This document shows, piece by piece, positions 15,692 through 24,119 of a DNA stretch of 36,181 nt. This DNA comes from an uncultured Caulobacterales bacterium (GTDB lineage: Bacteria > Pseudomonadota > Alphaproteobacteria > Caulobacterales > Caulobacteraceae): assembly GCA_903900155.1 (NCBI GenBank), contig CAIUMD010000026.1, positions 1 to 36,181 of the forward strand, given 5' to 3'. Each line of letters starts with the position of its first letter. Position 1 is the stretch's first letter. Both the position numbers and the translations under genes were made by a program. The notes beneath the pieces are model-generated. The model did no database searches. It was given only the letters and a program-made list of their open reading frames with translations, and had not been told where the DNA came from.

Positions 15692-18024
15692 CACAGACCG
15701 GCGCCAGGACCCAGCGCGGCGGTGGGGGCCGCCTGCTGTCGTGGCTGCTGCTGGCGATCGTCTCCAGCCTGGTGTTCGCCGTCTTCGCCGTCTCGCCGCC
15801 CAAGCGGGTGGACGACGTGCTGTACGACGTGCTGGCCCGTTCCAACGGCCGAGTACCCGACGCCTCGATCCTGATCGTCGACATCGACGACCGCAGCCTG
15901 GCCGAACTGGGCGCCTGGCCGTGGTCGCGCGACGTGCACGGCGCGATGGTCGACCGGCTGAACGCGGCCGGGGCCAAGACCATCGTCTACGACGTCCTGT
16001 TCAGCCAGCCCTCGCCCGATCCGGCCCACGACCGCGCCCTGGGCGAGGCGATCGCCCGCTCGGGCAAGGTCTACCTGCCGCAGTTCCTGCAGGACGCCGG
16101 GGCGAACGCGCCGCCGCGCGTTGTCGGCTCGACACAGGAGATCGCTCACGGCGCGGCCGGCGTCGGCCTGGCCCACGTGCGCTTCGACGACGACGGGGTG
16201 GTGCGCCGCATGGCGCCGTTCGAGGCCAACGGCCCCGCGCTCAGCCCCGACCTGATGACCGTGGTCCACCGCGCCACCCGCGCGCCCGGCGACCGCGACC
16301 CGACCCGCAGCCTGGACCAGACCCTGCTGATCCCGTTCGCCGGCCCGCCGTCGATCTATCGCCATGTCAGCTTCGCCAGCGTGCTGGAGGGCGAAGTGCC
16401 GCCGTCGCTGATCGCCGGCCGCACCGTCTTCGTGGGCCTGACCGCGCCGGGCCTGGGCCCCGCCTTCCCGACGCCGGTGACCCCTGACGCGGCCAGCATG
16501 ACCGGCGTGCAGTTGCAGGCCTCGATCCTGGACGGCCTGCGCAGCGGCCTGATGGTCAAGCCGGCCGGCCCGTGGGGGCGCGTGGCCTTCAGCCTGACCC
16601 TGCTGTGGCTGCTGATGGTCGGTTTCCTGGTCCTGCCGCCGCGCGCCAACCTGGTGCTGACCATCGGCCTGTGCCTGCTGGGCCTGGCCTATTCGGCGGC
16701 GATGTTCTGGCTGGGCCATTTCTGGCTGTCGCCGATCACCACGGTCATCGGGCTGAAGCTGGCAGCCCTGGTCTGGGGCTGGATGCAGCTGGGGCGGGTC
16801 AATGACCTGCTGGGCCGCGAACTGGCCCGCGTGCGCGGCATCGTCCGTGGCCGCAGCGCCCCTGCCCGCGAGACGGCCAAGGAGTTCGCCAAGGAATTCG
16901 AGAGCGATGTCGTCGCCCGCCAGGCGCTGGACCTGGGCGAGGCGATCACCCGCATCGACGACCTGCGCCGCTTCTCGGCCGACGCCCTGTTCAGCCTGCC
17001 CGACGCCACCCTGGTCGCCGACGCGCGCGGCCGGGTGATCGCCGCCAACGCCGCCGCCCAGACGCTGTTCCGGCCCTCGCAGGCCGTGCTGCACGGCGCG
17101 TCCCTGGCCGACCTGATCAACACCCTGGAGCCGCTGGGTCGCCGCTTCGAGCTGGACTGGCCGCAGGAGACCGAGCGCCATGAGCCGATCGACCTGCATC
17201 TGCCCGACGGCCGCGCCTACCAGTTGCAGACCGTGTTCCGCACCAACGAGGTCGGGGTCGGGGCCGGCTGGATCGTGCGCCTGGCCGATATCTCGATCCT
17301 GACGGCGGCCATGCGCCAGCGCGAGCAGGCCTTGCAGCTGCTGACCCACGACATGCGCTCGCCGCAGACCTCGATCCTGGCCCTGCTGGCCACCACGCCC
17401 GGCGTACCGCCCGAGCTGTCCGAGCGCATGTCGGCCTATGCCAAGCGCACCCTGGCCCTGGCGGACGGCTTCGTGCAGCTGGCGCGGGCCGAGGTGACGC
17501 CGGTGTCGCTGGAGCCGGTCGACCTGTCCGACGTCGCGATCGAGGCCATCGACGAGGTCTGGCCCCAGTCGGCGCAGCGCAAGATCAAGATCCAGCAGGT
17601 CGGCGACGATATGCCCCTGATGGTGATGGGCGATCGCGGCGTCCTGGCCCGCACCCTGGTCAACCTGCTAGGCAATGCGGTGAAATACAGCCCCGAAGGC
17701 TCGACCATCACCGTCACCCTGTCCGAAGAGCCCTCGCCCAACGGCCCGACGGCCAATGTCGCCATCGCCGACCAAGGGCCGGGCTTTTCGCGCGAGGAGG
17801 CGGCCACCGCCTTCCGGCCGTTCGAGCGCTTCGAGCGGCCTGGCCATGACTTCGCAACCAATGGCGTGGGTCTGGGCCTGGCCTTCGTGCACGCCGCCGT
17901 CGCCCGTCATGGCGGCGAGGTCTCGTGCCGCAGCGAACCGGGCGTCGGCGCGGAGTTCACCGTGCGCCTGCCGCGCTACGGCCTTAGCGTGGAACCGGCG
18001 TCAGCCCTTAGTGGGCGTCTGTAG
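15688..18024 (+). CDS. CHASE2-PAS sensor histidine kinase
   Basis: A 778-residue membrane kinase starting at GTG, overlapping the preceding stop. One membrane helix at about 14-36 leads to a periplasmic CHASE2 domain (about 40-290: SNGRVPDASILIVDIDDRSL, PWSRDVHGAMVDRL, AKTIVYDVLF). Three more membrane helices follow (about 295-370), then a helical linker, a PAS domain (about 430-540) and a kinase core. The phospho-acceptor is H554 in LTHDMRSPQ. The ATP domain has N663 (NLLGNAVKYS), G1 ADQGPGF and G2 GVGLGLAFVH. All catalytic residues are intact. Its natural target is the OmpR-type regulator two genes upstream. The 3' end overlaps the convergent lipoprotein gene by 24 bp. Confidence 0.95.
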   Translation: MTQTGARTQRGGGGRLLSWLLLAIVSSLVFAVFAVSPPKRVDDVLYDVLARSNGRVPDASILIVDIDDRSLAELGAWPWSRDVHGAMVDRLNAAGAKTIVYDVLFSQPSPDPAHDRALGEAIARSGKVYLPQFLQDAGANAPPRVVGSTQEIAHGAAGVGLAHVRFDDDGVVRRMAPFEANGPALSPDLMTVVHRATRAPGDRDPTRSLDQTLLIPFAGPPSIYRHVSFASVLEGEVPPSLIAGRTVFVGLTAPGLGPAFPTPVTPDAASMTGVQLQASILDGLRSGLMVKPAGPWGRVAFSLTLLWLLMVGFLVLPPRANLVLTIGLCLLGLAYSAAMFWLGHFWLSPITTVIGLKLAALVWGWMQLGRVNDLLGRELARVRGIVRGRSAPARETAKEFAKEFESDVVARQALDLGEAITRIDDLRRFSADALFSLPDATLVADARGRVIAANAAAQTLFRPSQAVLHGASLADLINTLEPLGRRFELDWPQETERHEPIDLHLPDGRAYQLQTVFRTNEVGVGAGWIVRLADISILTAAMRQREQALQLLTHDMRSPQTSILALLATTPGVPPELSERMSAYAKRTLALADGFVQLARAEVTPVSLEPVDLSDVAIEAIDEVWPQSAQRKIKIQQVGDDMPLMVMGDRGVLARTLVNLLGNAVKYSPEGSTITVTLSEEPSPNGPTANVAIADQGPGFSREEAATAFRPFERFERPGHDFATNGVGLGLAFVHAAVARHGGEVSCRSEPGVGAEFTVRLPRYGLSVEPASALSGRL

Positions 18025-18498
18025 AGCGTAGACCAGGAGATCGGCGACGTCGGCCGGCTCACCCTTGCGCACGCGGATCGACGACCAGGCCGTGGTCTTG
18101 CCGGTCTTGGCGTCCACGACCGCCAGGGTGACGGTGCGGGCCGGACCCTTGCCGCGCCAGAACTGCCACCAGCGCCGCTTTTCAGCCTGGCTGCGCCACG
18201 CGGTCGTGTCCAGAGCGCCAGCGGCGCTGGAGACGCCCAAGGCGGGCGGCGCGACCGCCACTCCGACCTGGACCAGGTAAGCCGGCTGGCCGCCGGTCAC
18301 GCCGCCCAGGCGGCTGATGGCCTGGCCCTGCACGGCCTTGGCGAAGGCGGCGTCGTCGCCATCGGCCTGGCTGGCGAAGCCGGCGATCGCCGCGCCCTTC
18401 ACGGCCGACACGTCGCCCCGCCCCACCGCGCGCGGCGTGGCGCAGGCGCTCAACGCCAGGAGCGCCGCCCCGGTCAGGACAAGCATAGGTGCGCGCAT
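18001..18498 (-). CDS. Small lipoprotein of unknown function
   Basis: A 165-residue exported protein with a lipobox LSAC (Cys about 19) after MRAPMLVLTGAALLALSAC. The mature part is soluble, with a DUF4136-like look (QAYLVQV-type strand, then a tryptophan-rich RRWWQFWRG and TVTLAVVDAKTGKTTAWSSIRV), but I cannot place it in a family with confidence. I chose ATG 18498 because it gives a clean lipoprotein signal; a GTG eight codons upstream is possible. Convergent with, and overlapping by 24 bp, the CHASE2 kinase gene. Confidence 0.82.
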   Translation of the reverse strand: MRAPMLVLTGAALLALSACATPRAVGRGDVSAVKGAAIAGFASQADGDDAAFAKAVQGQAISRLGGVTGGQPAYLVQVGVAVAPPALGVSSAAGALDTTAWRSQAEKRRWWQFWRGKGPARTVTLAVVDAKTGKTTAWSSIRVRKGEPADVADLLVYALQTPTKG

Positions 18499-18557
18499 GA
18501 TCTTTTCGCCCCCGAAAACCACGATCGTTCAGAAGATAGCGCGGCTTGACCGCCTGG

Positions 18558-18698
18558 TCACGCCAGCCAGGCGCTGACGGCGACGCCGCCCAGGGCGATG
18601 ACCAGCCAGACCAGAGCGGCCATGGCTATGGCCAGGATTAGCGGCGCTAAGCGGCGACGACGCCCTGAGGGCTGCGACATGGCGCTGGTCCGGCTCAT
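18558..18698 (-). CDS. Possible small single-pass membrane protein
   Basis: A frame of 46 residues from ATG 18698, or 40 from ATG 18680. A basic stretch GRRRRL is followed by a single hydrophobic helix of about 25 residues (LILAIAMAALVWLVIALGG), a typical inside-positive one-pass topology. aggag lies 12 nt upstream of 18698, rather far. A real but unnamed small membrane protein is the likely reading; the start is uncertain. Confidence 0.5.
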   Translation of the reverse strand: MSRTSAMSQPSGRRRRLAPLILAIAMAALVWLVIALGGVAVSAWLA

Positions 18699-18743
18699 TC
18701 TTGCTGCGCGCTCCTGATCGCGTTCAACAAGGTTAAAGAGCAC

Positions 18744-19069
18744 ACGCGCGAGTGGAACCAGAGGCCGCAGCCTTGATTTTACAATGGATTACATTGTCCC
18801 GGCGCGCCGAAGGCGGACATTTAGCGCCCCAAGGCAGCGCTGCCAAAGACGGCGCCGCCTCCTGGCGACCGCCGCGACATTTCGCCACAGAAACACAGCG
18901 ACCGGTCGGGCGCCGGCCGGCCTCGACCGCAAGGTTTTCGAAGCTTCGGCGGGGAAAACGCCGCTATTGGACCTTTGAAGCGTCTTTTCCCGGCCTGCGC
19001 CGTAGCTTATCCAGCGCGTCGGGCGGGGGACGGGATGGTTGAACAAACGATCGTCTTTCCGCCGAAAAG
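18744..19069. other. Long gap upstream of the ECF operon, with palindromes
   Basis: No gene seen in 326 bases. It contains acaatg-gatta-cattgt (18781-18797), a perfect 6-bp inverted repeat in an AT-rich patch. It also has a perfect 12-bp palindrome ggcagcgctgcc (18833-18844), of the kind LacI-family proteins bind. Near the right end a gggaaaa/ttttccc pair flanks cgc/gcg (about 18954-18992). I find no convincing ECF-type (GGAAC/CGTT) or TTGAC promoter. The gap must hold the promoter of the sigma-factor gene and probably one for the leftward small membrane ORF. Confidence 0.5.
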
Positions 19070-19648
19070 ATGGATAGTGCTCCGCCCTGGGGGCGTCGAC
19101 TGGCGGATGTGGGTGATCTTTTGAGCGTAGCGGACTCGGACAAGGCCGCACTGCTGGGCCTGTACGAGGAAAAGCGCGCCAATCTGGTGCGCTTCTTCGC
19201 CGCGCGCCTGGGCTCACGCGCCGAGGCCGAGGATCTGATCCAGGACCTGTATCTCAAGATCAGCGGCATGGAGACCCTGAGTCCGATCGACAATCCGTCG
19301 GCCCTGCTGCACCGCATGGGCCAGAACCTGATGCTGGACCGCCTGCGCAGCCAGAAGCGGTCGGGGACGCGCGACAACGAGTGGCGCAGCGTCAACACCG
19401 CCAGCCTCGCCGGACAGGAGATCGCCGACGAACCGGCGGCCGACGAGGTCGTCGCCGGCCGTCAGCGGCTGAAGGCCCTGGTCGAGGCGGTCGAGGACCT
19501 GCCCGAGAAGACCCGTCAGGCCTTCCAGCTGCACAAGCTGGATGGTCACAGCCACGTCGAAACCGCAAAGCGCATGGGCATCAGCGTCAGCACGGTCGAA
19601 AAACACATAAGCTCGGCCCTAAAGACCCTGACGAGGCGTCTCCGGTGA
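19070..19648 (+). CDS. ECF RNA polymerase sigma factor, FecI type
   Basis: A 192-residue sigma factor with region 2 (about 33-95: LVRFFAARLGSRAEAEDLIQDLYLKI, then the -10 recognition helix PSALLHRMGQNLMLDRLRSQKR) and region 4 (about 135-190: LEDLPEKTRQAFQLHKLDGHSHVETAKRMGISVSTVEKHISSAL). The next two genes are a FecR anti-sigma factor and a TonB-dependent receptor with an STN domain, so it should be a surface-signalled sigma factor transcribing its own receptor gene. ATG 19070 has a weak ribosome site; a TTG at 19121 is a reasonable alternative that would remove an unconserved leader of 17 residues. Confidence 0.92.
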   Translation: MDSAPPWGRRLADVGDLLSVADSDKAALLGLYEEKRANLVRFFAARLGSRAEAEDLIQDLYLKISGMETLSPIDNPSALLHRMGQNLMLDRLRSQKRSGTRDNEWRSVNTASLAGQEIADEPAADEVVAGRQRLKALVEAVEDLPEKTRQAFQLHKLDGHSHVETAKRMGISVSTVEKHISSALKTLTRRLR

Positions 19649-19733
19649 TTTATGCATTCGTACATGGGGGACGATGCTCATCGGCGCCGTCTACGGTCTT
19701 GGGGATGATGGATCCTCGTCGGAGCAACGCCGG

Positions 19734-20714
19734 ATGAGCCGGTCAGCGCAATATCTGCAAGAGGCGGCCGATTGGCTGACCCGACTGCAGCGGCCTGAGG
19801 TCGATGAGACCGACTGGTTGGCGTTTGACGCCTGGCTCAGCGAGCCCGGTGCGCAGGAGGCGTATGACGCCATCCAGGCCGTCGACGAGGAGATCTTCCA
19901 GCGAGGTTCGGCCGTCCGGGGGGAATTGGCCGTACCGAGGCGCGCCGTGGCGGCCAAGCGAGGGCTCATGATCGACTGGCGTTGGCTGGGCGGTCTGGGC
20001 GCCGCGGCCGCCGCGGCGGCCGTCGCGATCGTCGTCGCGCCATGGGGCGAGCTGCTGCCCCAGCCCGACACGCTGTACACCACCGCCAAGGGCGAGAATC
20101 GCGCGGTCCAGCTGGCCGACGGCAGCCATATCGACCTGAACACCGACTCGCACCTGTCGGTCCGCTTCGACAAGGACGCCCGCCGCGTCACCGTGCACGA
20201 CGGCCAGGCCCTGTTCGACGTGGCCCACGACACGGCCCGCCCGTTCCTGATCACCGCCGGCGACGAGACCGTGCGCGTGGTCGGCACCAAGTTCGACGTT
20301 CGCCGCCGCGACGGCCAGCTGTCCGTCACCGTGCTGCGTGGCCTGGTGGAGGTCTCGACCGATGGTGAGGAATCGCCCGCGCGCCTGCGCCCCGGCCAGA
20401 TGCTGGAGCATGTCGAAGGCGCCGCCGGCATCGTCGTCCGCAACGTCGCGGCCGAGGATCAGGTGGGCTGGCGCTCGGGCCGTCTGGTCTATCGCGACCA
20501 GTCTCTGGGTCGCATCGTCAGCGACATGAACCACTATTTCGAGCGTCCGCTTCGCCTCGAAGGTGAAAACACGGCAAATCTCAAGTTCTCCGGCGTATTG
20601 ATCGTGGATGGGCAGGATGCGATGGTCCGCCGCCTGACCAGCCTCATGCCGATTTCGGCGACGCCGACTGATGATTCGATTGTCCTGCGCGGAAAAGCCT
20701 CCACGCCGAACTGA
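19734..20714 (+). CDS. FecR-type anti-sigma factor/regulator
   Basis: A 326-residue inner-membrane regulator. A cytoplasmic N-terminal domain (about 8-50: AADWLTRLQRPEVDETDWLAF, the DUF4880 sigma-binding part) is followed by a membrane helix at 84-103. The periplasmic FecR domain spans about 115-210 (TAKGENRAVQLADGSHIDLN, VGTKFDVRRRDGQLSVTVLRG). The last segment (about 255-320: RIVSDMNHYFERPLRLEG) is the DUF4974/STN-like part that meets the receptor. Start ATG 19734 has GGAG 9 nt upstream; an earlier ATG has none. It sits 85 bp after the sigma gene and 21 bp before the proposed receptor start, in the same frame. Confidence 0.95.
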   Translation: MSRSAQYLQEAADWLTRLQRPEVDETDWLAFDAWLSEPGAQEAYDAIQAVDEEIFQRGSAVRGELAVPRRAVAAKRGLMIDWRWLGGLGAAAAAAAVAIVVAPWGELLPQPDTLYTTAKGENRAVQLADGSHIDLNTDSHLSVRFDKDARRVTVHDGQALFDVAHDTARPFLITAGDETVRVVGTKFDVRRRDGQLSVTVLRGLVEVSTDGEESPARLRPGQMLEHVEGAAGIVVRNVAAEDQVGWRSGRLVYRDQSLGRIVSDMNHYFERPLRLEGENTANLKFSGVLIVDGQDAMVRRLTSLMPISATPTDDSIVLRGKASTPN

Positions 20715-20735
20715 CGCTCGTCCGCGAGCCCGATC

Positions 20736-23138
20736 CTGAGACGGGCTTCGCATCTTCTTGCCGCCAGCATTCTGGGTCTAGGCGTCAGCGCGCAAGCAGC
20801 GACCGCCGCACCGACACACACGCGCCTGGACATCCGCAAGCCCACCGTCACCGAGACCTTGATCGAGTTGGGCGTGCGCATGGGCGTGACGATCGGCGGC
20901 GTCGAGGCCTGCAAGGGCCCCGGCGTTCCGCTGGTGGGGAGCTTCGACCTGCGCCAGGCGCTGGATCGCGCCACAGCCGGCAAGGGTTGCGCCTATAACT
21001 TCGTCGACAGCCAGACCGTTCGCTTCTCGGCCATCCACCCGGCCCCGCCGCCGCCCCGGCCCGTGGTCACGGCGCGGGCGACGGTCGCGACGCCCGAGCC
21101 GGTCGCGCCGCTGGCCCCCCTGATCATCAACGCCGGTAAGCGGCCGGTGCGCCTGGGCAGCCTGCCCGGTGGGGTCAGCGTCATCAGCTCGCCGCAGTTG
21201 CAGGACACCGGCGTCAGCGAGACCTCGTCGGTGGCCCGCCAGACCGCCGGCTTCATCACCACCAACCTGGGCGCGGGTCGCAACAAGATCCTGCTGCGCG
21301 GCCTGTCGGACGGCACCTTCACCGGCCGCACCCAGTCGACGGTCGGCACCTATCTCGACGACGTGCCGGTCAACTACAACGCCCCCGACCCCGACCTGCG
21401 CCTGATCGACGTCGACCGGGTCGAGGTGCTGCGCGGACCGCAGGGCGCGCTGTACGGCGGCGGCTCGCTGTCGGGCATCTATCGCATCGTCACCCGCCAG
21501 CCGGAGCTGGGGACCTATACGTCCTCGATCGGCTCGACCATCGCCACCACCCAATCCGGCTCGAAGAGCTATCGCGTCGAGGGCGTGGTCAATGCGCCGA
21601 TAGGCCAGAATTCGGCCGTGCGAGCCGTGGCCTATCACGATGTCGACGGCGGCTATCTGGACGACGTCAACCTGCGCCTGTCCAACGTCGACAAGACCAC
21701 GCGCCGGGGCGGTCGCGCCGCCTGGCGGCTGGACCTGGGCGGCTGGCAGATCAAGCTGGCCGCGGCCCTGCAGAGCGTTTCGTCCAAGGACACCCAGTAC
21801 GTCACCCTGGCCCCCGGCGGCCCGCGCCGCGCCAACCAGGTGCGCGAGACCCACCGCAACCGCCTGGGCGAGACCTCGCTGAAGATCAGCGGCTCAGGCG
21901 ACTGGGGACAGCTGGAATCGGTCACCGGCTATGTCACACACCGCTACGCCAGCCGCTACGACGCCACCCTGGCCCTGACCGAGTTCGCCGAAGAGGCCGT
22001 GGAGTTGGGCCTCTACGACGAGTCCGCGCGCGTGCGCATGGCCGTGCAGGACCTGATCTATACCGCGCCCGAGATCGGCCGCCTGCGCTTCATGGTCGGC
22101 GGCTTCCTGGCGACCAGCATCGAGGAAGGCGACGCCAACCTGCGCGCGCGCTCCGGCAACGTCACCCGCAGCTACTATGACGAGGACCGCAAGGATCGGC
22201 TGAACGAATACGCCCTTTATAGCGAGGCCACCTACGACCTGGGCGCGGGCTGGAAGGCGGCCGTGGGCGGCCGGGCGTTCAAGACCACGGTCCATACCCG
22301 CTCATACGTGACGGCCCCCTATCCCGGCAATTCGCGCGACCTGGACCGCAAGGCGTCCTTCAGCGGCTTCTCGCCCAAGGTCTCGGTGCAGCGCGACCTG
22401 TCCGGCGGCGGCCTGATCTATGCGCTCAGCTCGGAAGGCTACCGCGCCGGCGGCTTCAACTCCGGGGGCCTGGCCACGCCGAGCGAGGCGCGGCGCACCT
22501 TTCGCCCCGACCACCTGCGCAACTACGAGATCGGCGCGACGCTCAATCCGTTCCGAGGCCGGGTGAACCTGCGAGCGGCGCTGTTCTATGACGACTGGCG
22601 CAACATCCAGACCGACCAGTACTTCGCCTCGGGTCTGTCCTACACCGCCAATATCGGCGACGGCCGCAACCGGGGCGTGGAACTGGAGGCTGCCTGGCGC
22701 GCCACGCCGCACCTGACGATCAGCGGCAACGCGCTGTTCAACGAGCCCAAGCTGACCCGCATCGAGCCCGGCTACGGCATCGCCGACACCGCCAGCCTGC
22801 CCGGCGTGCCGGACGTCTCGTTCGGCAGCCTGGTCACCTACCAGCGCCCGCTCACGGCCCTGACCACGCTGATGCTGACCGCCGAGACCGGCTACATCGG
22901 CGAGTCGCGCCTGACCTTCGATCCGCGCTACTCGCCGTCGATGGGCGGCTACTACACCGGCAAGCTGTCGGCCCAGCTGATCACCGACCGCTGGCGCGCG
23001 GCGCTGTTCGTCAGCAATCCCTGGAATAGCTCCAGCGACACCTTCGCCTACGGCAATCCCTTCAGCTTCGGCCAGGTCCGCCAGGTAACGCCGCAGCGTC
23101 CCCGCACCTGGAGCCTGGCCCTGACCGCCAACTTCTAG
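20736..23138 (+). CDS. TonB-dependent receptor with STN signalling domain (CTG start proposed)
   Basis: An outer-membrane receptor, 800 residues if started at CTG 20736. Read from there, it has a typical signal peptide (RRASHLLAASILGLGVSAQA) and a complete STN domain (LDIRKPTVTETLIELGVRMG to about residue 95), which in FecA-type transducers contacts FecR. The plug follows (SVISSPQLQDTGVSETSSVARQ, GTYLDDVPVNYN, RVEVLRGPQGALYGGGSLSGIYRIVT), then a 22-strand-type barrel ending in Phe. No ATG, GTG or TTG lies between the FecR stop (20714) and TTG 20859. A TTG start would delete the signal peptide and half of STN, which is not credible for a receptor. A start mutation, sequencing error or true CTG start are the choices. 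Ligand unknown. Confidence 0.88.
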   Translation: MRRASHLLAASILGLGVSAQAATAAPTHTRLDIRKPTVTETLIELGVRMGVTIGGVEACKGPGVPLVGSFDLRQALDRATAGKGCAYNFVDSQTVRFSAIHPAPPPPRPVVTARATVATPEPVAPLAPLIINAGKRPVRLGSLPGGVSVISSPQLQDTGVSETSSVARQTAGFITTNLGAGRNKILLRGLSDGTFTGRTQSTVGTYLDDVPVNYNAPDPDLRLIDVDRVEVLRGPQGALYGGGSLSGIYRIVTRQPELGTYTSSIGSTIATTQSGSKSYRVEGVVNAPIGQNSAVRAVAYHDVDGGYLDDVNLRLSNVDKTTRRGGRAAWRLDLGGWQIKLAAALQSVSSKDTQYVTLAPGGPRRANQVRETHRNRLGETSLKISGSGDWGQLESVTGYVTHRYASRYDATLALTEFAEEAVELGLYDESARVRMAVQDLIYTAPEIGRLRFMVGGFLATSIEEGDANLRARSGNVTRSYYDEDRKDRLNEYALYSEATYDLGAGWKAAVGGRAFKTTVHTRSYVTAPYPGNSRDLDRKASFSGFSPKVSVQRDLSGGGLIYALSSEGYRAGGFNSGGLATPSEARRTFRPDHLRNYEIGATLNPFRGRVNLRAALFYDDWRNIQTDQYFASGLSYTANIGDGRNRGVELEAAWRATPHLTISGNALFNEPKLTRIEPGYGIADTASLPGVPDVSFGSLVTYQRPLTALTTLMLTAETGYIGESRLTFDPRYSPSMGGYYTGKLSAQLITDRWRAALFVSNPWNSSSDTFAYGNPFSFGQVRQVTPQRPRTWSLALTANF

Positions 23139-23153
23139 AGCCCCCACCGGGCT
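23139..23153 (+). terminator. Weak hairpin after the receptor gene
   Basis: agccc (23139-23143) and gggct (23149-23153) can pair just after the receptor stop, followed by gcttgtt. The stem is only 5 bp and the tail is poor in T, so it is a weak terminator at best. Confidence 0.3.
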
Positions 23154-23270
23154 GCTTGTTACAAAGCTTACACATTTCTTGACGCGAGGGCGGGGGGAGG
23201 CGCCGAGCGGCAACGTCAACTCATCGAGACGGTTGCGGGGGCGTGGCTGTTCGATCGAGGATATTTCGCC

Positions 23271-24107
23271 ATGGCCAAGCTCTCGGCCCTGATCTGCGCG
23301 CATAACGAAGAGCAGCGCCTGCACGCCTGCCTGTCGGCCCTGTCGTTCTGCGACGAGATCGTCGTGGTCGCCGACCGCTGCAGCGACGGCACCGAAGGCG
23401 TGGCTCGTCACTACGGCGCCAAGGTCGTGTCCGGCATCTTCCCGATCGAAGGCCCGCGCAAGCATGCCGGCATCGCCCGCTGCACCGGCGACTGGATCCT
23501 GGAGCTGGACGCCGACGAAGGCGTGACGGCGGCCTTCGCCAAGGAAATCCGCGACACCATCGAAGCCGCCGACGCGGCCGACTGGTACCAGATCCCGGTC
23601 GACAACTATGTCGGCGACCAGCTGGTCCGCCACGGCTGGGGCGGCTCGTTCGGCACCTCGTCGGTCGCCCGCCTGTTCCGCCGCGGCCACAAGTCGTGGA
23701 AGGCCGAGCGCGTCCATCCGGGCGCCAAGCTGGAAGGCCGCTTCGGTGGTCGCCTGACCCAGTCGATCAAGCACATGGTCGACGAGGACATCGCCGACAT
23801 GTTCGCGCGCCTGGGCCGCTACACCGCTCTCCGCGCCCAGGACCTGGCCGACAGCGGCAAGGTCAAGAGCGTGCCCGACGACGCCTTCCGCGGCGTGCGC
23901 CGCTTCTTCAAGTGCTACGTCTCGCGCAAGGGGTACAAGGAAGGCGAACTGGGTTTCCTGATCTCGCTGATGGCCGGCCTGTACCCGATCCTGTCGAACC
24001 TGCGGGCCCGCGAGATCCTGCGCAATCGCGCCAAGGCCGGGGCCGAGGAACGTCCGGCCCTGGCGCCGGCGCCCGTGCCGCTGCGCCGCGCCGAAGCCGC
24101 TCAGTAA
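23271..24107 (+). CDS. Family 2 glycosyltransferase (WaaE/KdtX-like)
   Basis: A 278-residue cytoplasmic GT-A transferase. The nucleotide-binding start is LSALICAHNEE (4-14), then EIVVVADRCSDGT, and the metal-binding DxD is LDAD (79-82) followed by EG. The pattern and length match the WaaE/KdtX-type enzymes that add a sugar to the lipopolysaccharide core. The C-terminal third (SRKGYKEGELGFLISLMAGLYPI) is a membrane-associated helix, and the tail is Pro/Ala-rich. It is followed after 12 bp by a polysaccharide-deacetylase-like gene, so they probably act on one glycan. The acceptor is not readable. Confidence 0.92.
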   Translation: MAKLSALICAHNEEQRLHACLSALSFCDEIVVVADRCSDGTEGVARHYGAKVVSGIFPIEGPRKHAGIARCTGDWILELDADEGVTAAFAKEIRDTIEAADAADWYQIPVDNYVGDQLVRHGWGGSFGTSSVARLFRRGHKSWKAERVHPGAKLEGRFGGRLTQSIKHMVDEDIADMFARLGRYTALRAQDLADSGKVKSVPDDAFRGVRRFFKCYVSRKGYKEGELGFLISLMAGLYPILSNLRAREILRNRAKAGAEERPALAPAPVPLRRAEAAQ

Positions 24108-24119
24108 GGGCGCCTTTTC

